Positions 15,100 through 23,405 of a stretch of 64,000 bases of DNA are shown here, piece by piece. The notes under the pieces were generated by a model, which was given only the letters and a program-made list of their open reading frames with translations, was not told where the DNA came from and searched no databases. The position numbers and the translations under genes are program-made. The stretch lies in NCBI RefSeq assembly GCF_002761295.1, contig NZ_CP017881.1, positions 1,735,750-1,799,749 of the forward strand. Reading direction: 5' to 3'. Every line of letters begins with the position of its first letter. Position 1 is the first letter of the stretch. This DNA comes from Methanohalophilus portucalensis. Lineage in GTDB: Archaea > Halobacteriota > Methanosarcinia > Methanosarcinales > Methanosarcinaceae.

Positions 15100-16266
15100 A
15101 TGGAAGACAAAACTGCTTATTTTGATAATTCCGCAAGCACAAGGCTGGATGAAAGAGTGTTTGAGGCAATGAAGCCGTATTATTTTGATACTTATGCAGT
15201 GGCAACATCAGAGTTTGCTTATTCGATGGGTATCGATGCAAAGGAGGCACTTGAAGAAGCCAGGTCCACAATTGCAGATTCATTAAATGCTTCGCCTGGA
15301 GAAATTGTTTTCACATCCGGAAGCACCGAATCAAGCAACATGGCAATAAAGGGAGTAACATCTGCACTCAAAAAGAAAGGGAAACACCTTATTGTCTCAA
15401 AAATCGAGGATTTCCCCGTCCTGAATACCGCAAAAGCACTGGAAAAACAGGGTTTTGAAATCGATTTCATTGAAGTGGATGGCAGTGGTCGGCTAAATAC
15501 AGAACAACTTGCAGAGACGATCACAGATGAAACTGTTCTCGTCTCGATACAGCATGCCAATCAGGAAATAGGTACGCTGCAGGATCTGGAAAGCATTTCA
15601 AGCATATGCAAGGAGAAAGGAGTACTTCTGCATACAGATGCCACCCATAGTTTCACACGCGTTCCAATAGATGTACAAAAAATTCCTGTGGACCTGATAA
15701 CGATTGCATCGCATACCATACATGGCCCCCGGGGTATTGGAAGTCTCTACATACGCAAAGACACACCTATCAACAAATGGATGGACGGCGGATTCCAGGA
15801 ATTCAATCTCAGGGCAGGTCTTGAAAACATACCCGCATCTGTAGGGTTTGCAAAGGCAGTCGAACTTGTGACAGAAGAGGAAAACAGACAGATCAAAGCG
15901 CTGAGAGACCATCTTATAGAGAGAATATCCAGTGAAATCACGGATGTAATATTAAATGGAAGTAAGGAACACAGGAGTCCACATAATGCCAACATAACGT
16001 TCCATTATGTAGAAGGTGAATCACTTACCCTCCATCTAGATATGCGTGGATTTGCGGTCAGCACGGGTTCTGCGTGTTTTAGCCGCTCCCTTGAAGCAAG
16101 TCACGTTATACTGGGCATAGGTGGAGACCATGAAAGGGCCCATGGATCATTGCGCTTTACCTTCAGTCGTTACAATACCCTTGAGGAAACCGATGCCATT
16201 GTGGATGCGATTAAGGAAATAGTTGCTCAATTAAGAGAGATTAGTCCATTGTACGAGAAAAAGTGA
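15100..16266 (+). CDS. IscS/NifS-like protein lacking the PLP-binding lysine
   Basis: A 388-residue aligned relative of cysteine desulfurase IscS, with conserved SGSTESSN, QHANQEIGTLQ, Asp180 and the mobile-loop Cys326 in STGSACFS. The lysine that forms the PLP Schiff base (Lys206 in E. coli IscS) is replaced by Thr206 in ASHTIHGPRGIG, and the pyridoxal-contacting Gln183 is His183. So the protein should not work as a normal PLP desulfurase. It may be a structural partner or sulfur acceptor for IscU; I recall a similar lysine loss in Archaeoglobus fulgidus IscS. The start has TGAGGAAT ahead of the ATG. It is co-transcribed with the TusA and DsrE-like genes and IscU. Confidence 0.85.
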   Translation: MEDKTAYFDNSASTRLDERVFEAMKPYYFDTYAVATSEFAYSMGIDAKEALEEARSTIADSLNASPGEIVFTSGSTESSNMAIKGVTSALKKKGKHLIVSKIEDFPVLNTAKALEKQGFEIDFIEVDGSGRLNTEQLAETITDETVLVSIQHANQEIGTLQDLESISSICKEKGVLLHTDATHSFTRVPIDVQKIPVDLITIASHTIHGPRGIGSLYIRKDTPINKWMDGGFQEFNLRAGLENIPASVGFAKAVELVTEEENRQIKALRDHLIERISSEITDVILNGSKEHRSPHNANITFHYVEGESLTLHLDMRGFAVSTGSACFSRSLEASHVILGIGGDHERAHGSLRFTFSRYNTLEETDAIVDAIKEIVAQLREISPLYEKK

Positions 16267-16276
16267 GGTGTTTAAT

Positions 16277-16912
16277 GTGAAATTCCCTTACAGTGAAAAA
16301 GTTCTTGATCACTTTAAAAACCCCCGAAATGTGGGTAAAATAGAAAATCCGGATGGCAAGGGGCTGGAAGGAAGTCCGGCATGTGGTGACATGGTGGCAG
16401 TATACCTGAATGTCAATCCCGAAACCCTGGTGATAGAGGATATAAGATTTGAATCCTATGGATGTGCATCCAATATCGCTACAGCTTCCATAATTACCGA
16501 AATGGCCAAGGGAAAGACCCTGGATGAGGCTAAAAATATCTCATGGAAGCAGGCCACCGAAGAACTAGGAGGGCTGCCCACCGTAAAAGCACACTGTTCA
16601 GTACTGGCTGTGGAAGGTTTGAGGGCAGCAATACGGGATTATGAAGAAAAGCATGGCCTTGTGAGCGAGAAAGAAACTACTACTGAAGAAGTCGTCAGAA
16701 GACGCCTGAAACATGTCATGAATCCCATGGCAGGGTTGGATATCATCAGGACAGAACTTGTGACAAAGATAGAGATCAATGAGGGTTCTGTGAGAATACT
16801 TATAGACCTTCCTTCAGATCACCAGTTCGCATCGGCTATTAAAGAGGATATTCTGGAGAAAGTAAAGTCACTCTGGGATATCGAAGAAGTGAATGTCGTT
16901 TTCACAGAATAA
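16277..16912 (+). CDS. iscU: IscU scaffold fused to an additional C-terminal domain
   Basis: About 211 residues. The first 125 are a complete IscU with cluster ligands Cys36 and Asp38 (GSPACGDM), Cys63 (YGCASN) and His106-Cys107 (KAHCSVL). Residues about 138-211 add a second domain (RRRLKHVMNPMAGLD, then a beta-alpha-beta segment ending EEVNVVFTE) that resembles the MIP18/DUF59 (SufT-type) Fe-S assembly fold. Ordinary IscU is about 130 residues. The GTG at 16277 is chosen because GAGGTG lies 6 bases upstream. It follows the IscS-like gene by 10 bases. The fusion would join scaffold and targeting functions; the second-domain assignment is by pattern. Confidence 0.85.
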   Translation: MKFPYSEKVLDHFKNPRNVGKIENPDGKGLEGSPACGDMVAVYLNVNPETLVIEDIRFESYGCASNIATASIITEMAKGKTLDEAKNISWKQATEELGGLPTVKAHCSVLAVEGLRAAIRDYEEKHGLVSEKETTTEEVVRRRLKHVMNPMAGLDIIRTELVTKIEINEGSVRILIDLPSDHQFASAIKEDILEKVKSLWDIEEVNVVFTE

Positions 16913-16935
16913 TTACAGAAGAGGAGGAATATAAT

Positions 16936-17529
16936 ATTACAATCGATATCCTGGGAATCTGTGCAAGCCCCAGAAAGGCAGGCAATACTGACGTATTGCT
17001 GGATGAGGTAATGGAAGGAGCAAAAAGTAACGGTGCTACAGCCGAGATAGCACATCTGCGGGATTACAGTATCGAGTCCTGTGTGGGATGCGAAAGATGT
17101 CGCCAGGATAAGACCTGTACCCGCTTCCATGACGGGATGAATTTACTTTATCCGAAGATCGAAGAAGCAAAGGGTCTGGTTCTTGGCTCCCCTACCTACA
17201 ATTACAACGTTACCTCCCTTATGAAAACCTTCATAGACCGCCTCTATCCTTACTACAATTTCACAGATGACAGGCCACGTGAGTATTCCAGCCGGCTGGC
17301 AGGACAGGGAAGACGTGCCTGCGTTTTCACCATTGGAGAGCAACCTATCATAGAAGATATCGGGTTCAGCCTGGAAGCCATGAGTTATCCCCTGGAAGCC
17401 CTGGGATACACAGTGGATAAGGCGATGCCTGTGCTTAACCAGTTTGACAGAGGAATTATCAAAAAGGATGAAGCAGCGCTTAAAAATGCTTTCGAAATGG
17501 GCGAGGAACTTGCAGGGAAATTAAAGTGA
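16936..17529 (+). CDS. Isf-type iron-sulfur flavoprotein, apparent non-AUG start
   Basis: About 197 residues of the NADPH-dependent FMN reductase fold. The N-terminus has the FMN-binding ICASPRKAGNTD, followed by the compact cluster motif C-x2-C-x2-C-x5-C (Cys49, 52, 55, 61 in SCVGCERCRQDKTC), characteristic of Isf of Methanosarcina. It also has the flavin motif LGSPTYNYNVTSLMKTF. Isf proteins carry a 4Fe-4S cluster and FMN and transfer electrons, possibly in oxidative stress. The ILGICASPR strand begins before any ATG, GTG or TTG. A perfect GGAGG lies 8 bases before an in-frame ATT at 16936, so I place the start there; the next canonical ATG (17011) would delete the FMN site. Confidence 0.8.
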   Translation: MTIDILGICASPRKAGNTDVLLDEVMEGAKSNGATAEIAHLRDYSIESCVGCERCRQDKTCTRFHDGMNLLYPKIEEAKGLVLGSPTYNYNVTSLMKTFIDRLYPYYNFTDDRPREYSSRLAGQGRRACVFTIGEQPIIEDIGFSLEAMSYPLEALGYTVDKAMPVLNQFDRGIIKKDEAALKNAFEMGEELAGKLK

Positions 17530-17615
17530 AGTATGGCCTATTGGATTGATAACTAAAATACATTTGTTATTGAAGAATACAGGCACAATTAATCAGTACT
17601 GTTTGATATAGAATT

Positions 17616-17630
17616 TACATAATCTATGTA
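17616..17630. promoter_or_regulatory. Short palindrome upstream of arsenate reductase
   Basis: TACATA-ATC-TATGTA, a perfect 6-base inverted repeat, lies about 40 bases before the arsC start and just behind a TATA-like GATATAGAA. It may be a repressor site, but a short AT-rich palindrome can arise by chance. Confidence 0.3.
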
Positions 17631-17667
17631 GGTAACACTTATTGCCACATCAGCTCCTCTATATTTC

Positions 17668-18129
17668 ATGAAAGAAAGCAACGAAAATGTCAAAGTACTT
17701 TTCATTTGTGTACACAACAGTGCAAGAAGCCAGATAGCAGAAGAATACCTGAAAAGACTTGGAGAAGGCAAGTTCGAAGCTGAGAGTGCGGGTTTTGAGC
17801 CCGAACAGATTAATCCACTAATCCTTGAAGTAATGAAGGAGGATGGATTCGACCTTACAAATAAAAAGACCCAGGATGCATGGGATCTCTTCCGGGCGGG
17901 TAAATTTTTCCATTTTGTAATCACTGTTTGCAACAGAGAGCACGAGGAGAGATGTCCCATATATCCAAAACCCTTTGCAAAATTATACTGGCCATTCCCG
18001 GAACCTGAAAATTTCACAGGCACACATGAAGAAAAGCTGGAACAAATGAGAAATTTGAGAGATGCAATAAAAAAGAGAGTGGAACAATTCGTAGAAGAAA
18101 CAAGTGGATTTTCACAAGGACAAAAATAA
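17668..18129 (+). CDS. arsC: Arsenate reductase, low-molecular-weight phosphatase type
   Basis: A 153-residue protein with the P-loop CVHNSARS (Cys14 to Ser21) of LMW protein-tyrosine-phosphatase-like, thioredoxin-coupled arsenate reductases. Additional cysteines in TVCNREHEERC (about 95 and 103) could form the redox triad. The segment WPFPEPENFTGTHEEK replaces the usual Asp-Pro acid loop found in ArsC. It would reduce arsenate to arsenite in the cytoplasm; a tyrosine phosphatase role is less likely. It stands alone, with no ArsR or ArsB neighbour. No strong ribosome binding site is visible at the ATG. Confidence 0.85.
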   Translation: MKESNENVKVLFICVHNSARSQIAEEYLKRLGEGKFEAESAGFEPEQINPLILEVMKEDGFDLTNKKTQDAWDLFRAGKFFHFVITVCNREHEERCPIYPKPFAKLYWPFPEPENFTGTHEEKLEQMRNLRDAIKKRVEQFVEETSGFSQGQK

Positions 18130-18211
18130 TTCAATTCCGGAATACCTTTTAAGTGGAGGGCATAAATCACTCCACATAATGCTTTTTGTTTTTTACTCAC
18201 ATAAGGATAAA

Positions 18212-18220
18212 CTATATAAG
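18212..18220 (+). promoter_or_regulatory. TATA box of lysA
   Basis: CTATATAAG about 92 bases before the lysA start. The leader between (predicted start of transcription near 18245) shows no recognised structure. Confidence 0.45.
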
Positions 18221-18311
18221 AAACCTTTATCACAGCAATAGCAATAATCATTTTAATAAAGATGCACCACTGAGTGTATCGTCTTTATTTTACAATTATT
18301 GAGGAGAAAAA

Positions 18312-19574
18312 ATGGTATCAAAAGAAGTACCTTTTACTAAAGAAAAAGTACAGGAGATCTCGGAAAAATATCCCACTCCTTTCCATCTCTATGATGAGAA
18401 AGGCATACTGGAAAATGTGGAAAAACTTAAAGAAGCCTTCGGGATTCTGGAAGGTTTTCAGGAATACTACGCTGTAAAAGCCCTCCCCAATCCTTATATA
18501 CTCAAAATCCTGAAAAATCAGGGATTCGGTGCCGATTGCAGTTCCCTCCCCGAACTTGTACTTGCTGAAAAAGCGGGTATTGTTGGCGAAAATATTATGT
18601 TCAGCTCCAACGATACACCAGCAGAAGAGTTCGTCAAAGCAAAAGAACTGGGCGCTATAATCAATCTTGACGACATAAGCCATATCGATTACCTTGAAAA
18701 ACATGCAGGCCTGCCTGAAATGATATGTTTCCGCTATAATCCCGGTGCATTAAAAAAAGGTAACAAGTTCATAGGCAATCCAGAAGATGCAAAATACGGT
18801 TTTACCCGGGAACAGCTCTTTGAAGGATATAAAAAACTGGCCGATAAAGGGGTCAAGAGATTCGGTATCCACACAATGGTAGCATCCAATGAACTGGACC
18901 CTACCTATTTCATAGAAACTGCCAGGATTCTCTTTGAAGTTATCGCCGATATTTCAAAGGAACTCGGTATCAAATTCGAATTCGCAAATCTGGGAGGCGG
19001 TATAGGAATACCCTACGAGCCAGACCAGGAGCCAGTCCCCTATGATGTTATAGCAAAGGGTGTTAAGGAAGAATATGATAAAATAATTTCCGCAAACGGC
19101 CTTGACCCCCTCAAGATCTACCTTGAATGCGGGAGAGTAATCACCGGACCCTATGGATACCTTATCAGTAAAGTACGCCATCTCAAGCATACCTACAAGG
19201 ATTTTGTAGGAATGGATGCCACAATGGCAAACCTTATGAGGCCGGGCGTTTACGGCGCTTACCACCATATAACTGTACCTGGCAAGGAAAACCAGCCTCA
19301 TGACCATACATATGATGTGACAGGCTCTCTTTGCGAAAACAATGACAAATTCGCCATAGACAGGAAACTGCCTGAAATCGAAATTGGTGACATCCTGGCA
19401 ATGCATGATGCCGGAGCACACGGCCATGCAATGGGATTCAATTATAATGGAAAATTACGCTCTGCTGAAATTTTGCTCAGGGAAGATGGCAGTGCTGTAC
19501 AAATCAGAAGAGCAGAAACCATGGAAGACTATTTTGCCACACTGGATTTTGAAGGTCTTGAGAATTTTAAATGA
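18312..19574 (+). CDS. lysA: Diaminopimelate decarboxylase
   Basis: A 420-residue PLP-dependent alanine-racemase-fold enzyme that converts meso-diaminopimelate to lysine. The PLP lysine is Lys56 in YYAVKALPN. Other family marks are GADCSSLPELVLA, HTMVASNELD, the glycine-rich NLGGGIGIPYEPD phosphate site and the second-domain SLCENNDKFA with the substrate-binding cysteine, all present. GAGGAGAAAAA precedes the ATG. It is a single-gene unit with its own TATA box and a hairpin after the stop. Related ornithine/arginine decarboxylases are excluded fairly well by length and motifs. Confidence 0.93.
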   Translation: MVSKEVPFTKEKVQEISEKYPTPFHLYDEKGILENVEKLKEAFGILEGFQEYYAVKALPNPYILKILKNQGFGADCSSLPELVLAEKAGIVGENIMFSSNDTPAEEFVKAKELGAIINLDDISHIDYLEKHAGLPEMICFRYNPGALKKGNKFIGNPEDAKYGFTREQLFEGYKKLADKGVKRFGIHTMVASNELDPTYFIETARILFEVIADISKELGIKFEFANLGGGIGIPYEPDQEPVPYDVIAKGVKEEYDKIISANGLDPLKIYLECGRVITGPYGYLISKVRHLKHTYKDFVGMDATMANLMRPGVYGAYHHITVPGKENQPHDHTYDVTGSLCENNDKFAIDRKLPEIEIGDILAMHDAGAHGHAMGFNYNGKLRSAEILLREDGSAVQIRRAETMEDYFATLDFEGLENFK

Positions 19575-19594
19575 AATGGCCTGAAAAAACAAAT

Positions 19595-19618
19595 ATAATC
19601 GGGTATAAACCCGATTAT
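19595..19618. terminator. Hairpin between converging lysA and TPR genes
   Basis: Perfect 9-base stem ATAATCGGG / CCCGATTAT with a 6-base loop, followed on the plus strand by T-rich sequence. The stop codon of the TPR gene (19615-19617) is inside the right arm. Confidence 0.7.
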
Positions 19619-22600
19619 TTATTATACCACCGTGAAGGCAGCTCATATCCCAGATTGAGATCGTATTCCTTTGGCAGGAAGAATTTCGTTCCCCTGTTGT
19701 CCAGAGCCTCTTCAAAGCCCGGATCTATGGAATCAAGTTTCAGTTTGGTTGTCTTTGCCTCTGAAGATTTACCTATCCTATAAAGGGCAAACCGCTTATT
19801 ATAAAGTACAGAAGGATTGTTCGGATCAATCGAAAGGGCTTGATCATAGCATTCGATTGCCTCATCGACATTACCCATCATGTTATTGGCAAATCCTTTG
19901 TTGTACCATGCAGTAATGCAATTAGGTTTCACCTCAAGTAGACGATCATAATATTTTATTGAGCCTGCATAGCTACTCAACAGGTACTTGACAGTAGCCT
20001 TGTGATAGAGAGCATCAGCGTTGTTGGGCTGGAGCGTTAGAATCTGGTCATATACAACATCGGCTTTATTGTACTCCCCAAGAAGGTATAGATTAAACCC
20101 TTTATGCTCCATTGCAGCAACATGCTGTGGATTAACGGCAAGTAACTGTTCATAGCATTCAATTGCTTTCTGGTATTGTCCGATATTTTCAAAAGCCAGC
20201 CCCTTATTAAACAATGCATCCTGATTTTCGGGGTCAGAATCCAGAATTTCATCATAAACAACTATTGCATCACTGAAACGGCCCATCTTTTCAAGGTTGT
20301 CAGATTTGAGATACAAAGCATCCTGATCAGAGGGGTGATTATTAATGACAGTATCGATTGCATTCAGGGATACATCATACATCCTTGCTTTGTGTGCAGA
20401 TTGGGCCAGCAGATACCATGTGTCCATATCTTTTGGCTCCAAACTGAGATATTTCTGGTAAGCATTGGCTGCATTCCTGAAACTTCCAATTTTGTCGTAT
20501 ATCAAACCCCTGTTATACAGAGCATCCTTATTATCCGGATCATTCTCTACCACTCTTCCATAAGCATACAGTGCAGTCTGGAGGTCATCTGCCTTTTGTG
20601 ATACTATTGCGTATTTATGCCACAATTTTACAGAATCAGGATTAACTGAAAGAGCCTGTTTAAACGCATCTGAAGAATCGTCCCATTGATTGTATTTTTT
20701 GAAAAGATCCCCTTTACCTTCCCACGCAGCTGCATAATCAGGTGCTACCATTGTAGCCATTTCAAATGAAGAAAGGGATTTATTCGTATTATTTACGGCT
20801 GACATTGTCATGGCGCGTGAATACCATAGGTATTCGGGAGCTGGCAGCTTACCATCTTCAATAGACGTAAGGGGGTTGACGGACACATCTGTCCCACTTC
20901 CCATGAAAGCCAGGTCAAAGCCGTTACTCTTCAGGAAATCAAGGAACGGGGAATTGCCTGCATAATGAAAATTATTCCTATGATCAGATTCTTTTTGATT
21001 GGATTCTAATAGCTTACTCTGATCAGTCCTTAGTTGATAACTAGCTGCTGAGTGACCAGGATTCAGTTCAAGGACTTTTTCATAAGAAGTGATAGCTTCA
21101 TCATATCTTCCAAGTTCATCCAGAACGGCCCCTCTCTCATACCACACCTGTGCTGAGGATGGCTCAAGTTCACAGACTTTATCATAGGCCTCTAAAGATT
21201 GCTCATATTTACCAAGTATTTTCAGGTCAACAGCCATTTCATACCAGGCAAGGGTATAGTTCTCATCCCTTTCTGTGGCCTCCTCATAGCTCTTTACCGC
21301 TTTTCCATACTCGCCTATCCTGTCTAACAATACCGCCTGTTCATACCATACAGCAGGAGCGTTCGGTTCAAGATCAAGGGCTTCTTCATAGCTATCGATA
21401 GCTTCGGAAAAATCACCATTATCTTTCAGAATAGTGGCTTTTCGGTACCATACAACTGCATGAGGTTCGGTATCAAGTACGTCATTATAGCATTCAAGTG
21501 CATCCTCATATTTTTCCAGCCTGTAGAATGCTTCACCTTTATTGAACAGTATCTGGGCAGACTCTGAATCAAACTGTGGTGTTTCATAAAAAACCTCATG
21601 GGAATCGGTTTCAATTATAATTGAGGGTGCCTCTGAAACACGTCCGATGCCACGTGCATGATCAGGATTTAATTTCAGTGCCTGGTCATAACATTCAATC
21701 GACTCCTCATACCTACCCATTTTATCCAGTAATTGTCCCTTCAGGTTCCATAGTGTCTTATTTTCCGGATCGTATTTCAGTGCCTGGTTGTAACAGGTAA
21801 GTGCATAATTATTCTGACCCAGCTCTTCAAGACTGCGAGCTTTGTATCTCCATGAATCCACATTGTATGGCTGTATCTCAAGCACCCTTTCATAATATTC
21901 AATGGCCAGGTTGTGATTATCCATTTTTTCTGCAACAAGACCATACTTCAATAATAATACAGAATTATTTGGATCCCTCTGGAGGGCCTTTTCATAATTA
22001 TCCTGTGCTTTCTGGTACTCTCCCATAGCTTCATAGCATTCTCCCAACTGTGTCCAGGAATCGGTTTTGGAGGGATTAATACGCAAAGCAGCCTGGAAAT
22101 GTTCAATAGCATCCCCGTAGTTGCCTTCATTTTTGTGATACAGACCTTTGTTATAGAGGTCCTCAGAATGATATCCATAAGCACTCAATGCTGCATTCTG
22201 ATATGTAAGAGAATCATTATAATTACCCTCTAAATGGCTTAATTTTCCTTTAAGGAATAGAATTGGCAACGTTTCAAGATCTGGATTATCGACCATTTCA
22301 GTTATATTTTGATCAGCATCATTCAGGTTCAAAAGAGCTTTTTCATAATACTTTGTGGCTTCATTCTCACGAGCCAGATTTTCGAGACTCAGGCCAGCCA
22401 TGTATAGGGCATAAGTAGAATTGGGATTGGAATCTAGAACCCTTTTGGAAACTTCCAGAGATTTATCATAGTTTCCTGATAAATAAAAAGATGAAATGTT
22501 CTCATATGTGTCATTATAAGGGTACTGAGAATCATTTGTCTGTGAAATATTTACTTCATCCGAATAAAGGGATATATCATCATTCAAATTGTCAACAGCA

Positions 22601-22680
22601 ACAGCTGGATGACATAGAGTAATTGCTAAAAGTAAGACTAAAGTAAATCTTAATAAAATGTTTTTGAGCCCCATCATCAT
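19615..22680 (-). CDS. Large secreted tetratricopeptide-repeat protein
   Basis: 1021 residues: a signal peptide (about 1-29, ending HPAVA) followed by more than twenty TPR units of 34 residues. Each has the usual W/LG-Y-A/F-A-P consensus, for example AIEYYERVLEIQPYNVDSWRYK (shortened: AIEYYERVLEIQPYN) and NALYNRG-type starts. Two breaks without TPRs, near 345-365 and 555-620, separate three TPR blocks. Such solenoids bind other proteins; an extracellular scaffold role is likely, partner unknown. Three consecutive Met codons make the exact start uncertain; GGTGGTAGG is upstream. A second, cytoplasmic TPR protein is at 39647-40564. Methanosarcinaceae genomes have many such genes. Confidence 0.88.
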   Translation of the reverse strand: MMMGLKNILLRFTLVLLLAITLCHPAVAVDNLNDDISLYSDEVNISQTNDSQYPYNDTYENISSFYLSGNYDKSLEVSKRVLDSNPNSTYALYMAGLSLENLARENEATKYYEKALLNLNDADQNITEMVDNPDLETLPILFLKGKLSHLEGNYNDSLTYQNAALSAYGYHSEDLYNKGLYHKNEGNYGDAIEHFQAALRINPSKTDSWTQLGECYEAMGEYQKAQDNYEKALQRDPNNSVLLLKYGLVAEKMDNHNLAIEYYERVLEIQPYNVDSWRYKARSLEELGQNNYALTCYNQALKYDPENKTLWNLKGQLLDKMGRYEESIECYDQALKLNPDHARGIGRVSEAPSIIIETDSHEVFYETPQFDSESAQILFNKGEAFYRLEKYEDALECYNDVLDTEPHAVVWYRKATILKDNGDFSEAIDSYEEALDLEPNAPAVWYEQAVLLDRIGEYGKAVKSYEEATERDENYTLAWYEMAVDLKILGKYEQSLEAYDKVCELEPSSAQVWYERGAVLDELGRYDEAITSYEKVLELNPGHSAASYQLRTDQSKLLESNQKESDHRNNFHYAGNSPFLDFLKSNGFDLAFMGSGTDVSVNPLTSIEDGKLPAPEYLWYSRAMTMSAVNNTNKSLSSFEMATMVAPDYAAAWEGKGDLFKKYNQWDDSSDAFKQALSVNPDSVKLWHKYAIVSQKADDLQTALYAYGRVVENDPDNKDALYNRGLIYDKIGSFRNAANAYQKYLSLEPKDMDTWYLLAQSAHKARMYDVSLNAIDTVINNHPSDQDALYLKSDNLEKMGRFSDAIVVYDEILDSDPENQDALFNKGLAFENIGQYQKAIECYEQLLAVNPQHVAAMEHKGFNLYLLGEYNKADVVYDQILTLQPNNADALYHKATVKYLLSSYAGSIKYYDRLLEVKPNCITAWYNKGFANNMMGNVDEAIECYDQALSIDPNNPSVLYNKRFALYRIGKSSEAKTTKLKLDSIDPGFEEALDNRGTKFFLPKEYDLNLGYELPSRWYNK

Positions 22681-22871
22681 TTGAACCTACCACCACGGTC
22701 CATTAAATCAATATTATAATACAATGCTTTACTAAAATTTAAAGTTATTGTCCGGATATAAAATCATCACAGGACAACAAAAAAGACAAATGAATGTAAT
22801 CAGAGGGGTTTGGCAGTCCACATTCTTATTTGCTTATAATCAATGTTGCAACCTATTAATCTTGCTTTTTG

Positions 22872-22991
22872 CTATTTGGATTCACATTCCTGCAAAAATG
22901 TACATTTACCAATTGTATTCCATATAATGCAATCTGAACAAAATATTTCTTTGTTTTCCTGAGAATAACCAAATTTTTCGATCTGGCACAT
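22872..22991 (-). CDS. Tiny cysteine-containing protein (39 residues)
   Basis: A short open frame MCQIEKFGYSQENK... with Cys at 2, 18, 21, 30 and 36 (IFCSDCIIWN then KCTFLQEC). AAGGGTTAC precedes the ATG, which lies 14 bases behind the stop of the next small gene on the same strand. The CxxC plus later cysteines fit a small metal-binding knot. It is too short for usual gene calling, and no family was recognised. Confidence 0.5.
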   Translation of the reverse strand: MCQIEKFGYSQENKEIFCSDCIIWNTIGKCTFLQECESK

Positions 22992-23005
22992 TGTAACCCT
23001 TCATG

Positions 23006-23149
23006 TTAGCATATCAGAATTGGATCGATTCTAGCCTGGCCTTTTTGAGTCCAGTAATGGCAGCATTCACATATCTGATAACCGTTGTTTTCCCTGAGAT
23101 CTGTTCCGCAAACCGGGCAATTTTTTAAGAGATAGTCATATTGGTTCAT
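23006..23149 (-). CDS. Tiny zinc-ribbon protein (47 residues)
   Basis: The product reads MNQYDYLLKNCPVCGTDLRE..., with CPVCG and CECCHYW forming two zinc knuckles about 16 residues apart, a classic zinc ribbon. A strong AGGAGTGATT ribosome binding site sits 5 bases before the ATG, supporting expression. It appears to head a two-gene unit with 22872-22991. A nucleic-acid or protein-binding role is possible; none can be assigned. The stretch 23150-23405 beyond it shows AT-rich promoter-like sequence only. Confidence 0.65.
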   Translation of the reverse strand: MNQYDYLLKNCPVCGTDLRENNGYQICECCHYWTQKGQARIDPILIC

Positions 23150-23405
23150 TGAATCACTCCTTACTGCTCCATGAGGAAAGAACATTAATATATATTTTTG
23201 GAATATAAACTATAGAAATAGTTCATTAATATATAGTTAATCTGCATGATTTCTAATTACAACCTGGAATCTGAATTGCTTCATGCAAGTCTTCAAAAAT
23301 TAATTTTACCATTTGTGCACAAATACATATATAAAAATAAATTAAACTAAAAGATGACTTTTATAAATAATCAGTGCTTTATTAAACAAAAAATCTCTGA
23401 TTTTC

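Noticed and set aside
19615-22680. Repetitive sequence that might look like a CRISPR or satellite array
   Set aside because: The periodicity is 34 codons and matches degenerate TPR protein repeats in a single open frame. No short identical repeats with unique spacers were seen anywhere in the window.
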